A DNA stretch of 64,000 nt. Origin: Geminicoccaceae bacterium. GTDB taxonomy: Bacteria > Pseudomonadota > Alphaproteobacteria > Geminicoccales > Geminicoccaceae. The position numbers were made by a program, and so were the translations under genes. Shown in pieces: positions 1 through 8,542 of this stretch. The stretch lies in contig JACKIM010000002.1 in NCBI GenBank assembly GCA_020638465.1, forward strand, positions 1,550,001 through 1,614,000, written 5' to 3'. A model generated the notes under the pieces. That model was not told the origin of the DNA and made no database searches. It saw only the letters and a program-made list of their open reading frames with translations. Positions within the stretch are counted from its first letter, which is position 1. Every line of letters begins with the position of its first letter.

Positions 1-188
1 TTCGGTCAAGCTATCGATTGACGAATGTCATCTGCTGGAAAAAGGCGGCAAATGTGTCGGATGGGCCACGACGGTCCACGCTTCGGGTCTGCGCTGTTGT
101 CGATTGCCGACCTTCGCCAACAAGCCGCGACAGGGGAACGGTGCCTGCCGCTCCCCTTTCCCTCTCCAGTTCCGTTCCCCGTTCAGGA

Positions 189-1700
189 TCAGTCGAGCCG
201 CTTGATGCGCCCGTCGACCTGCTGGGTGATCTCGCCGCCCAGCGCTGTGATATAGTTCATCACGGTGGAGGCCATCAGTGTCGCGCCCGAGGCGTCGATG
301 AGTATCTTGCCACGGGTAAGCGATTCGAAACCGTCGCCGCCGCTGGCCATGTAGTCATTGGTGGCCACCTTGTAGGTTTTCCCCGAATCGACAGCTTCCC
401 CACCGACGGTCAATTCGACCACCCGCTCGCCAGCCGGCTTCGAGGCATCATAGGTGAATGCCATGCCCGCGATCTGCGGGAAACGTCCGGCACCATCCTC
501 GACCTGGGAAACGCCATTTTCCACCGCAGCTCTCAGATCGGCACCGCTCAACTCCATGAGTACGGTGACATTGCCGAACGGCAACTCGGTGAGGACATCC
601 TTGCGGGTGAGAACAGTGCCCGGGTCGTAGGTCCGGTCGCCGCGAATGCCGCCGCCATTGCTGAAGCCCACATCTGCACCGGTGGCGTTGCGCATTGCCT
701 CGGCCACCAGATCGCCGAAATTGCTTTCCTCGCTGCGGACCGTGCTGCGGCGGGTATCGAGCACCACCCTGGCCTCGCCGACCGGAATGGCAAGTTCCTC
801 ATCGAGCTTGCTGTTCCACATGTCGATGATCGCCTGAACCTGAGGTTCGGGTTCGACACCGGCCGTCGAAGTATAGCGCCACTGCGGGCGCCATTCGACC
901 ACCTGCTCGCCACGTTTTTCCACCCTGTCCACCGTGATATCGACGGCCGCCAGGTACTGCGCGTCATAACCGGCCTTGATCAGCAGGCCATTGCCGTCGA
1001 AATAGGTGATCGGGTCATGATCATGGCCACCAAGCGAAATGTCGATGTCCGGGACCTTGCGCAACAACTCCCGGTCGTCGGTCTCGTTGAGGTGGGTCAT
1101 GGCGACGATGAGATCGGCCCCTTCCTCCTTCAGGCCCGAGGCAAGTTCGGCGGCCGTCTCGATCGGGTCCTTGAAGGTGATGTCCGCCCCCGGAGCCGAC
1201 AGCGTCGGCGTCTCGGCGGTCATGACGCCAAGAAAACCGATCCTGTAACCTGCTACCTCCATCATGGTCGTGGCCTTCAGGCCCACTGCCGGCTCGCCGG
1301 AGGCAACGACGACATTGCCCGCCAGCCATGGGAATGTCGACGCGCTGATCCGTTCGGCGGCAATTTCGGGACCGAAATCGAACTCGTGATTCCCCGGAAC
1401 GGCCACATCGGTACCGAGCCCATTCATGAGCTCGATCATCTGCTCGCCCTTGGTCAGACCCGACATCACCGAAGGCGAGATCAGATCGCCACCGAAGGTG
1501 GTGATCGTGTTCGGATTGCGGGCTCTCTCATTTTCGAGAAGTGTTGCCAGTTGCCCCAGTCCACCCTGCCCGCCCGAGGGCGAAATTTCGTAGATATCGT
1601 TGGTATGCAGGAACGTGATGGTCACGGGCTCGGCCATGGCCGATGCCGACAACAGCAGCACACCCAGCGCCGACGAAAACAGAAAATGACGACGTTTCAC
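189..1700 (-). CDS. Periplasmic bifunctional 5'-nucleotidase / UDP-sugar hydrolase-like metallophosphoesterase
   Basis: A 503-aa protein with a signal peptide (MKRRHF, a hydrophobic run, then SAMA/EP near residue 23), so it probably acts in the periplasm. The metallophosphoesterase half carries the metal-binding blocks HTNDIYE (about 32), GGDLISPS (about 70), GNHEFDFG (about 103) and GGHDHD (about 225). The C-terminal nucleotide-binding domain has NFGDLVAEAMR, SNGGGIRGD and NDYMASGGDGF. Family members hydrolyse nucleoside 5'-monophosphates, and some also UDP-sugars, so scavenging of nucleotides or phosphate is the likely role. The exact substrate cannot be read from sequence. It stands alone, divergent from marC with 179 bp between them. 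Confidence 0.88.
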   Translation of the reverse strand: MKRRHFLFSSALGVLLLSASAMAEPVTITFLHTNDIYEISPSGGQGGLGQLATLLENERARNPNTITTFGGDLISPSVMSGLTKGEQMIELMNGLGTDVAVPGNHEFDFGPEIAAERISASTFPWLAGNVVVASGEPAVGLKATTMMEVAGYRIGFLGVMTAETPTLSAPGADITFKDPIETAAELASGLKEEGADLIVAMTHLNETDDRELLRKVPDIDISLGGHDHDPITYFDGNGLLIKAGYDAQYLAAVDITVDRVEKRGEQVVEWRPQWRYTSTAGVEPEPQVQAIIDMWNSKLDEELAIPVGEARVVLDTRRSTVRSEESNFGDLVAEAMRNATGADVGFSNGGGIRGDRTYDPGTVLTRKDVLTELPFGNVTVLMELSGADLRAAVENGVSQVEDGAGRFPQIAGMAFTYDASKPAGERVVELTVGGEAVDSGKTYKVATNDYMASGGDGFESLTRGKILIDASGATLMASTVMNYITALGGEITQQVDGRIKRLD

Positions 1701-1879
1701 TGACTAGCTCCCTTGATTCGAGGCGACCTGCCCCTGCCTTTTAGAGGGTATCCTCGATTGTCGATATCCGGAAACAGGTTACCGCAACGGTTTTGTCGTC
1801 GCCGGCCGGCAACGTCGCGCTTCCTTCCGGGCACAGACGGCTCTGGCCAGAACCGGGGCTCTCGGCTATCAGCGACTAC

Positions 1880-2524
1880 ATGCTGGAATCCTATCTGCTC
1901 GCCCTGACCGCGTTCATTGTCACCATCGACCCGCTGGGAATGGTGCCGATCTTTCTGGCACTGACGGGGCAGGCCGACCGCGCCGACCGCAAGCGCATCG
2001 CCTTGCGCGGCACCATGATCGGCGCGGTGCTGCTGCTCCTCTTCGCCCTGCTTGGCGACAGGGTCCTGCTGACACTGGGCATCTCGCTGCCGGCCTTCAG
2101 GATTGCCGGCGGCCTCATGCTGCTGGCCATCGGATTCGAGATGGTCTTCGAAAAACGTTCGCAACGGCGCAACCATACCGCGGAAGTGATCCGTGACGAG
2201 CGGCAGCAATCCACATCCCCGGGGGAGGATGTCGCGGTCTTCCCCCTCGCGGTCCCGCTGATTGCCGGCCCCGGAGCCATCGCCGCCGTCATCCTCCAGA
2301 TGAGCTCGCACAACGGGGATGTCGCCGCCCAGGGCATCGTCATCCTCGCTCTGGGCAGCGCACTGGCTGGCCTGCTGATCATGCTGCTTCTGGCAGCGAG
2401 AATAGCCCACCTGCTGAGCCCCACGATGGTCACCATTCTCTCCCGGTTGCTGGGACTGATGCTGGCAGCCCTCGCGGTCCAGTTCATCATTGACGGGATC
2501 AAGCGGGCCTTCGGCCTCGAGTGA
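1880..2524 (+). CDS. MarC family integral membrane protein
   Basis: A 214-aa protein with about six membrane segments. It opens with MLESYLLALTAFIVTIDPLG, and the DPxG turn after the first helix is typical of MarC (UPF0056). A second copy of the pattern, FPLAVPLIAGPGAI, sits in the middle, as expected from the internal duplication of this family. The ATG at 1880 is preferred over an upstream in-frame start at 1793 because the membrane protein begins there. The function of MarC proteins is unknown; the old link to antibiotic resistance in E. coli was not upheld. Confidence 0.85.
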   Translation: MLESYLLALTAFIVTIDPLGMVPIFLALTGQADRADRKRIALRGTMIGAVLLLLFALLGDRVLLTLGISLPAFRIAGGLMLLAIGFEMVFEKRSQRRNHTAEVIRDERQQSTSPGEDVAVFPLAVPLIAGPGAIAAVILQMSSHNGDVAAQGIVILALGSALAGLLIMLLLAARIAHLLSPTMVTILSRLLGLMLAALAVQFIIDGIKRAFGLE

Positions 2525-2576
2525 TTCGCCACACCCGAAGGCTGACCACAAGTACTATCGATCGCCATGATGCAGA

Positions 2577-2606
2577 AAAGGCCGCCCACACGAGGGGCGG
2601 CCTTTC
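2577..2606. terminator. Bidirectional intrinsic terminator between marC and ccoP
   Basis: An 11-bp perfect stem, AAAGGCCGCCC (2577-2587) and GGGCGGCCTTT (2595-2605), with a 7-nt loop. The A-run on one side and T-run on the other let it work in both directions. It lies between two convergent genes. Confidence 0.85.
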
Positions 2607-2641
2607 TTACCGTTCCGGGATGGGTCCGGGTCAGTCGCGAC

Positions 2642-3493
2642 CTATTTTCCACCACCCAGGCTGTGGACGTAGACGGTCAGCATCTTGATGGTGTCGTCAT
2701 CGAGACGTCCCTGCCATGTCGGCATGACGCCCATGCGCGGATGGCTGATCTGCGCCACGATCGCATCCTTGTCACCGCCATAGAGCCATATGGCGTCGTC
2801 GAGGGCAGGAGCACCGACGGTGAGGTCGCCACCACCATTCTCGCCATGACAGGAAGCGCAATTGTCGGCGAACACCTGGGCACCGGCTTCATTGGCCGGC
2901 CCGCCCGCGAGCGACAGGACATAATCGGCGACATTCGAGATATCCTCGGCCGAGAGGACATCACCGAAGGCCGGCATCTCGGAGAACCGCGCATCGTCGT
3001 CATCGTTGTTTCGAATGCCATGGCGAATGGTGTAGTTGATATCGTCCAGCGTTCCGCCCCAGATCCATGCATCATCCGCAAGTGTGGGATAGCTGTGCTG
3101 GCCGGCACCGCCAAGACCATGACAAGGAGCACAATTCTCCTTGAAGGCCACTTCTCCACCGGCGACGGCAAACGCCAGCAATTCAGGATCGGCCGCGATG
3201 GCCTGGGGATCGAGCTGTTCGATGCGGTCGAGCCAGACAGCCTGGGCGGCCCGCGCCTCCTTCAGCCGCTCGACGACGTCTTCTCTCTGATCGTAGCCGA
3301 GCACTCCGCCGAGATAGCCCGTATGCGCCGGCCAGGATGGATAGAGAACCCACCAAAGGACCGAGAAGGCGATGCAGACATAGAACGTGTAGAGCCACCA
3401 TGCCGGCAGCGGGTTGTTCAACTCCTTGATACCGTCCCACTCGTGACCCGTGGTCTCGACGCCGGTAATCGCATCCTTTTCCTTAGCCGCCAT
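2642..3493 (-). CDS. ccoP: Cytochrome c oxidase cbb3-type, diheme subunit III
   Basis: A 283-aa protein with an N-terminal membrane anchor (WWLYTFYVCIAFSVLWWVLYP) followed by two c-type heme sites, CAPCH and CASCH, each in a cytochrome c domain. It passes electrons to CcoO/CcoN in the high-affinity oxidase. The ATG at 3493 is chosen over a GTG at 3511 because it follows an AGGAGA ribosome site and gives MAAKEKDAITG, the usual N-terminus. Its start overlaps the end of ccoQ by 11 bp. It is the last gene of ccoNOQP; the accessory ccoGHIS genes are not in this window. Confidence 0.95.
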   Translation of the reverse strand: MAAKEKDAITGVETTGHEWDGIKELNNPLPAWWLYTFYVCIAFSVLWWVLYPSWPAHTGYLGGVLGYDQREDVVERLKEARAAQAVWLDRIEQLDPQAIAADPELLAFAVAGGEVAFKENCAPCHGLGGAGQHSYPTLADDAWIWGGTLDDINYTIRHGIRNNDDDDARFSEMPAFGDVLSAEDISNVADYVLSLAGGPANEAGAQVFADNCASCHGENGGGDLTVGAPALDDAIWLYGGDKDAIVAQISHPRMGVMPTWQGRLDDDTIKMLTVYVHSLGGGK

Positions 3494-3647
3494 GGCCACT
3501 CTCCTCGTCACGAAACGGAATCATCGCATTGTCATGCATTTCCTTGCGTCGGGACGGCCAGAGCGCCCAGACGACAATACCGAGGAACAGGACGAACAGC
3601 CAGACCTGCCACAACGATTGCATGAAGGGGCGGATTTCCTCGTACAT
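3483..3647 (-). CDS. ccoQ: cbb3-type oxidase subunit IV (CcoQ/FixQ)
   Basis: A 54-aa protein, MYEEIRPFMQSLWQVWLFVL continuing to a cytoplasmic tail EESGHGG. It has one membrane helix ending in VVWALWPSRRKEMHD, the pattern of CcoQ/FixQ. It lies in the usual place between ccoO and ccoP, 9 bp after ccoO and overlapping ccoP. CcoQ is a non-catalytic subunit that stabilises the complex or its interaction with CcoP. Confidence 0.9.
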   Translation of the reverse strand: MYEEIRPFMQSLWQVWLFVLFLGIVVWALWPSRRKEMHDNAMIPFRDEESGHGG

Positions 3648-3656
3648 GATTGCCCC

Positions 3657-4388
3657 TTACTGTTTCAGATCCTCGGCCCGCACGTCGGTGAGATCGACCA
3701 TGCGTCCGAGAATCTGCAGGTAGGCGATAAGCGCATCCATCTCCGTGAGCGCGTTCGGGTTGCCGTCCAGGTCCCCCGTGACGGCATTCGGATAACGGGT
3801 CTGCAGGGCGTCGTAGTCGGCATCAGGATTGGCCTGATCGTGCAGATCCACCTTTGCAGCCTCGATCATGTCGTCGTCATAGGGCACCCCCAGATCGACG
3901 AGGGCCTGCAGGTGGCTGGGAACGTCGTCCATGACCAGCTGTCGTTTTGCGAGGAACGGATAGCCGGGCATGATACTCTCGGGCACGACGCTTCTCGGAT
4001 CGGCGAGATGCGCTGCCTGCCACTCGTTCGAGTACTTGCCGCCGACCCGCGCCAGATCGGGGCCGGTGCGCTTGCTGCCCCACTGGAAGGGATGATCGTA
4101 CATGCTCTCGGCCGCGAGGCTGTAATGGCCGTAGCGCTCGATCTCGTCGCGGAACGGACGGATCATCTGGCTGTGGCAATTATAGCACCCTTCGCGCATG
4201 TAGATGTTCCGCCCCGCCAGTTCGAGCGGTGAATAGGGCCGTACCCCCTTCACCCGCTCGATCGTGCTTTCGATGCTGAACAATGGCGCGATCTCGACGA
4301 TACCGCCGATGGAGACGGTGATCAGGATCAGCAATGTCAACAAGAGACCCCGGGTCTCGACCTTCTCATGATGGTTCATCAACGACAT
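3657..4388 (-). CDS. ccoO: Cytochrome c oxidase cbb3-type, monoheme subunit II
   Basis: A 243-aa protein with one N-terminal membrane helix (LLLTLLILITVSIGGIVEIAPLF) and a periplasmic cytochrome c domain holding CYNCHSQM near residue 68. The stretch GSKRTGPDLARVGGKYS is highly conserved in CcoO. The ATG at 4388 follows AGGAGATCAGCC. It sits 10 bp after ccoN, so the two are transcribed together. Confidence 0.96.
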   Translation of the reverse strand: MSLMNHHEKVETRGLLLTLLILITVSIGGIVEIAPLFSIESTIERVKGVRPYSPLELAGRNIYMREGCYNCHSQMIRPFRDEIERYGHYSLAAESMYDHPFQWGSKRTGPDLARVGGKYSNEWQAAHLADPRSVVPESIMPGYPFLAKRQLVMDDVPSHLQALVDLGVPYDDDMIEAAKVDLHDQANPDADYDALQTRYPNAVTGDLDGNPNALTEMDALIAYLQILGRMVDLTDVRAEDLKQ

Positions 4389-4398
4389 GGCTGATCTC

Positions 4399-5895
4399 CT
4401 ACTCCGCCGGAACTTCGAGCTGCTGGTTTCCGCGGCGGGTCACCCTGCCGAACTCCTCCTCATCCCGCAGTTCGCCACGAGCCGTGCGGACCAGGTTGTA
4501 GACCATGATCAGCGAGCCGGTGAGGAAGAGCACGCCGCCGAAGGCACGGATGACATAGAAGGGATGCATCGCCTCGACCGTTTCGATGAACGAGAACTGC
4601 AGGAAGCCCATCGCGTCGTAGGTGCGCCACATCAGGCCCTGCATGATACCCGAGACCCACATCGCCGTGATGTAGAGGACGATACCCAGCGTCGCGACCC
4701 AGAAATGCCATTCGACCAGCTTCAACGAATAGAGACGCTTGGCCTTCCATAGCCGCGGCACGAGGAAATAGACCGCTCCGAAGCTGACGAAGGCCACCCA
4801 GCCTAACGCGCCGCTGTGAACGTGCCCGATTGTCCAGTCAGTGTAGTGCGACAGTGCATTGACCTGGCGGATCGACATGAGCGGCCCCTCGAAGGTGCTC
4901 ATGCCGTAGAAGGCCACCGACACCACGAGGAAACGCAATACCGGGTCGGTACGCAGCTTGTCCCAGGCGCCCGACAGCGTCATGAGCCCGTTGATCATGC
5001 CACCCCAGCTCGGCATCCACAGCATGATCGAGAATGTCATGCCCAGCACCTGCGCCCAGTCCGGCAGGGCGGTGTAGTGAAGATGATGCGGGCCCGCCCA
5101 GATGTAGAGGAAGATCAGCGCCCAGAAGTGGATGATCGACAACCGGTAGCTGTAGACCGGCCGCTCGGCCTGTTTCGGCACGAAATAATACATCATGCCG
5201 AGAAACCCTGCCGTCAGGAAAAAGCCCACCGCATTGTGGCCGTACCACCACTGGGTCAACGCGTCCTGCACGCCGGCGAACAGCGAATAGCTTTTCGTGC
5301 CGGTCCATGACACGGGCAGGGCAAGGTTGTTGACGATGTGCAACATCGCGATGGTGATGATAAACGCCAGGTAGAACCAGTTGGCGACGTAGATGTGGGG
5401 TTCACTGCGCTTGAGGATGGTGCCGAGGAAAATCACCAGGTAAACGACCCAGACGATCGTCAACCACAGGTCGACATACCATTCGGGTTCCGCATATTCG
5501 CGGGCCTGGGTGACACCCATCACATAGCCGAGTGCCGCCATGACGATGAAGAACTGGTAGCCCCAGAAGAGGAACTCGGCCAGATACGCCCCGCCGAAAA
5601 GCCGGGTCCGGCAGGTCCTCTGCACCACATAGAGAGAGGTCCCGAGCAGCGCATTTCCACCAAAGGCAAAAATGACCGCCGAGGTATGAACGGGCCGCAA
5701 CCGTCCAAAACTCAACCATTCTATATCGAAGTTCAGAACAGGAAACGCCAGCTGGAAGGCAATGAACGTCCCAGCGAGAAAACCGACCACCCCCCAGAAC
5801 ATGGTGGCAATCGTGAATTTCCTGACGACGTCCTCATTATACGCGGAAAACATTGCCTGCCCCGCCTGCCCCCCCGCCATGGCCATAGCCGTCAT
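4399..5895 (-). CDS. ccoN: Cytochrome c oxidase cbb3-type, catalytic subunit I
   Basis: A 498-aa, roughly 12-helix heme-copper oxidase subunit. Visible ligands are RPVHTSAVIFAFGGN (low-spin heme His), WWYGHNAVGFFLT (CuB His), WAGPHHLHYTALPDW (two CuB His) and TIGHVHSGALGW (heme His pair). It lacks subunit I features of aa3 oxidases. It reduces O2 to water at high affinity and pumps protons. First gene of ccoNOQP. An FNR-type box lies 138-151 bp upstream, so induction at low oxygen is expected. Confidence 0.97.
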   Translation of the reverse strand: MTAMAMAGGQAGQAMFSAYNEDVVRKFTIATMFWGVVGFLAGTFIAFQLAFPVLNFDIEWLSFGRLRPVHTSAVIFAFGGNALLGTSLYVVQRTCRTRLFGGAYLAEFLFWGYQFFIVMAALGYVMGVTQAREYAEPEWYVDLWLTIVWVVYLVIFLGTILKRSEPHIYVANWFYLAFIITIAMLHIVNNLALPVSWTGTKSYSLFAGVQDALTQWWYGHNAVGFFLTAGFLGMMYYFVPKQAERPVYSYRLSIIHFWALIFLYIWAGPHHLHYTALPDWAQVLGMTFSIMLWMPSWGGMINGLMTLSGAWDKLRTDPVLRFLVVSVAFYGMSTFEGPLMSIRQVNALSHYTDWTIGHVHSGALGWVAFVSFGAVYFLVPRLWKAKRLYSLKLVEWHFWVATLGIVLYITAMWVSGIMQGLMWRTYDAMGFLQFSFIETVEAMHPFYVIRAFGGVLFLTGSLIMVYNLVRTARGELRDEEEFGRVTRRGNQQLEVPAE

Positions 5896-6032
5896 ACCGC
5901 TCTCCCAACACCTCGACGAGCGAAGCCCCGCCGACCAACCGTGTACAAGACCACTTCAATTCCTCAACCAACACGCGCTACATTAGGCGCAACGCGCACG
6001 TATTCAAACTGTCGAAACGTCGCGCACCCACA

Positions 6033-6046
6033 TTGATCCATGTCAA
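6033..6046. promoter_or_regulatory. FNR/FixK-type box between ccoN and the DUF2189 gene
   Basis: TTGATCCATGTCAA matches the FNR/Anr consensus TTGAT-N4-RTCAA (read on the minus strand, TTGACATGGATCAA). It lies 138-151 bp upstream of ccoN and 86-99 bp upstream of the divergent gene, so it could serve either or both. Where the transcription start lies was not resolved. Confidence 0.8.
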
Positions 6047-6131
6047 ATTCGCCTGCGACGTCTTGAACTACCAAGCGACTTGCATAGCCGCCGCCGGTTG
6101 CAGAAAGTAAGGCGAGCATTGGAGAGAGATC

Positions 6132-6932
6132 ATGGCCGAGGCTGTACCCGTTTTTGCGCACCCGAAAGCGAGCATACGCAAGCTCGAAATGGACCAGCCC
6201 TGGACATGGCTGGCGAAAGGCTGGAAGGATCTGCGCAGTCAGCCCACCGTCGGGCTCACCTATGGTGTTCTCGCCGCCATCACCGGCTATCTCGTCACGG
6301 CGGGGCTGTTCGCGCTCGACATGGTCTACCTGATCCTGCCGTTGATGGCGGGCTTCCTCATCATCGGTCCCATCCTCACCGTCGGCATCTATGAGGTGAG
6401 CCGTCGACTTGAGCTCGGGCAGTCGACCACCCTGGGCGACGCACTTGGCGCCTTCAGCCGCAACCTGTCGCAACTGGCGCTGATGGGTGTGGCGCTGATG
6501 CTGCTGATGTTCCTTTGGGCCCGTATCGCCGCCCTGCTGTTCTTCCTCTATTTCGGCATGGATCCGCCTTCCTTCGAGAACCTGTTCGTCGAGACGTTCC
6601 TGTCGTCCGGCAGCTGGAAGTTCCTCGTGCTGGGCACGGGTATCGGCGGCGTCCTCTCGTTCCTCGCCTTTTCGATCAGCGTCATCTCGATTCCGATGCT
6701 CCTCGATCACCCCGAGATGAACGTCATCGAGGCGATCGCCACCAGCTTCAAGTCGGTTCAGATCAATCCCGGTGCCATGTTGCTCTGGGCGGGCCTGATC
6801 GTCGCTTTCAGCCTGGTCGGACTGGTCACCCTCTATCTCGGCCTCATCGTTACCCTGCCGCTGATCGGCCATGCCACCTGGCATGCCTATCGCGATGTAG
6901 TACAGCTTGACCCCATCGAAGTAACGGACTGA
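6132..6932 (+). CDS. DUF2189 family membrane protein
   Basis: A 266-aa protein with about six membrane segments. The N-terminal signature IRKLEMDQPWTWLAKGWKDL and the end GHATWHAYRDVV are the DUF2189 pattern. GGAGAGAG lies just before the ATG. It is divergent from ccoNOQP across a shared FNR box and is followed after 6 bp by a 58-aa membrane protein. No biochemical role is established for DUF2189. Its position suggests a function under low oxygen, perhaps in oxidase assembly or membrane adaptation, which is inference only. Confidence 0.8.
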   Translation: MAEAVPVFAHPKASIRKLEMDQPWTWLAKGWKDLRSQPTVGLTYGVLAAITGYLVTAGLFALDMVYLILPLMAGFLIIGPILTVGIYEVSRRLELGQSTTLGDALGAFSRNLSQLALMGVALMLLMFLWARIAALLFFLYFGMDPPSFENLFVETFLSSGSWKFLVLGTGIGGVLSFLAFSISVISIPMLLDHPEMNVIEAIATSFKSVQINPGAMLLWAGLIVAFSLVGLVTLYLGLIVTLPLIGHATWHAYRDVVQLDPIEVTD

Positions 6933-6938
6933 CAAGCC

Positions 6939-7115
6939 ATGGCATCTTATGTTTTCGGCGCGATCATGGGGCTGTTGAGCCTCCTCGGCCTGACACTCGC
7001 CGCGAGGGCCCATGACGCCCACATCGCCATCTTCGGCTGGGGACTGTGTCTTTTCGGGATCGTTGTCATCATGTCACTGATCCACAAAGCCACCGAGCCG
7101 GGCCACGATCACTGA
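6939..7115 (+). CDS. Small two-helix membrane protein, unknown
   Basis: A 58-aa ORF, MASYVFGAIMGLLSLLGLTL and onward, ending KATEPGHDH. It has two hydrophobic segments joined by a short loop containing RAHDAHIAIFG, and a His-rich tail. The start is 6 bp after the stop of the DUF2189 gene, so co-expression is very likely. High GC in third positions supports real coding. I do not recognise the family; small proteins of this kind are often subunits or assembly factors of respiratory complexes. Confidence 0.6.
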   Translation: MASYVFGAIMGLLSLLGLTLAARAHDAHIAIFGWGLCLFGIVVIMSLIHKATEPGHDH

Positions 7116-7186
7116 CCGGCGGGGCCCACCGTCCGGGCATCGTCCTCCGGCAGTGTGGGCCCGTGTCCCGACAGGAAATCCGCTCC

Positions 7187-8176
7187 TCAGGCCATCCCGT
7201 TGGGAACGGACCGCTGGAACGCCGAGCGCACCATGCTGCTGGATGCGAAGACGAGCGCGCCGGCCATGGCCGGCGCCAACAGGATGAATCGAAGCCCGAG
7301 GGCGATGATCAACGCCTGGTACTGGAAGAATCCCAGCGACATCAGCAACAAGGTGTGCGCACTTTCCTGTACGCCGAAGCCGTTGACGGATATGGGCAGG
7401 ACCGCCACGAGGCTGATGATGCCGAAGACCACGAGCTGGCTCGACCAGCTTACGTCGACGCCGGGGAACATCCGACACAGCACCGACAATTGAACGGCAG
7501 CGATGACGTAAAACAACACACTGATAAGAACACCCTGCACCAGCAGGCGCGGCTGGTTCGAATAGGTGAGACAGGCGTCGTGCAGCCGGGTTAGAAGGTT
7601 GACTGGCTGCTCCATGAACGGCCAGGCACGCATCCCGGCCAGAATACGGTTCGAACTCTTGGAAAAGATCAGCATGCAGGCAATCGCCACCGCCGATGCC
7701 CCACCCATGACCGGCAACAGGATGCCCAGCCGCTCGACCCATGGGAGATGCACGGCGACACCCGCAAGCAGGGCGATGAACAGCCCGACAAGCCCTGTCA
7801 TGCGCTCGACCAGCACCGACCCCGCGACCGCAGGCCAGCTCGACAGGCCGAGCTTCCGTGATGCAAGGGCGACGCGCACGACGTCGCCGCCGACATTCGA
7901 CGGCATGAAATTGTTCGCAAGCTGGCCCAGAAGATAGAATCCCCAGAGCGAGCGCCACGACAGGCGATGCCCGTGCGCATCAATCAGCAGTCGCCATTTC
8001 CACACACTGCACGCCAGGGTCGCAATCGAAAATGCAAGGGAAATACCCAGCCAGCGCAGATCGGCGTGACGAAGTCCCCGAAGCAGGTCGTCCACATCCA
8101 GGGTGAAGAACAACACGCCAAGTAGACTGAAACTGACAAGAAAGCGTATCGCCGTCCTCAAGTGCACCTTGTTCAT
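7187..8176 (-). CDS. Lysylphosphatidylglycerol synthase TM / YbhN-like flippase family protein
   Basis: A 329-aa polytopic membrane protein. It carries the UPF0104 signature: GFYLLGQLANNFMPSNVGGD followed by VVRVALASRKLG, and later LPISVNGFGVQE. These proteins are the membrane half of LPG synthases or free-standing hopanoid/lipid transport proteins; no soluble aminoacyl-transfer domain is present here. The ATG at 8176 (MNKVHLRTAIRFL) is preferred over one 23 codons upstream because it precedes the first helix. It converges on the small membrane gene. Substrate unknown. Confidence 0.78.
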   Translation of the reverse strand: MNKVHLRTAIRFLVSFSLLGVLFFTLDVDDLLRGLRHADLRWLGISLAFSIATLACSVWKWRLLIDAHGHRLSWRSLWGFYLLGQLANNFMPSNVGGDVVRVALASRKLGLSSWPAVAGSVLVERMTGLVGLFIALLAGVAVHLPWVERLGILLPVMGGASAVAIACMLIFSKSSNRILAGMRAWPFMEQPVNLLTRLHDACLTYSNQPRLLVQGVLISVLFYVIAAVQLSVLCRMFPGVDVSWSSQLVVFGIISLVAVLPISVNGFGVQESAHTLLLMSLGFFQYQALIIALGLRFILLAPAMAGALVFASSSMVRSAFQRSVPNGMA

Positions 8177-8542
8177 GGTGGGGTAGACGGCATACGGTGT
8201 GACTGGCACAGCAGGGCCACGTAAGATGACACCGCATTCGCGCACGAACCAACGGGCACCATGCGCGACGACAACCCGACTTCCCGAGCAAGCAGCATTC
8301 CTCGTTTCTCACCCTTGATTTCACCGACGGGTAACGTGAAATCCCGTCATGCACGACTGACAAACTTCGCCGACTACAAATCATTGTGCTTTGGTATATG
8401 ACAACCTGACACTTAACACGTTATTCCAGACTTGCCTATATCTACGCAATTCCGCCTATGGACAGGCTGGCTTGCCATTGTCGCCTGACAGTCGAATTCC
8501 CGCTTTCCACCGATCGGCACGAAGATGTGGACCGCCTCCGTT
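8177..8542. other. Intergenic region upstream of the flippase gene
   Basis: No convincing gene. The middle (about 8370-8450) is AT-rich relative to its surroundings and probably holds the promoter of the minus-strand flippase gene. A hairpin GATTTCAC (8317-8324) and GTGAAATC (8336-8343) with an 11-nt loop lies in what would be its 5' leader. Nothing else recognisable. Confidence 0.4.

Noticed and set aside
18..1703. A 561-codon open frame on the plus strand
   Set aside because: It is antisense to the nucleotidase gene, which has a signal peptide and all metal-binding motifs. High-GC DNA often leaves the opposite strand open.
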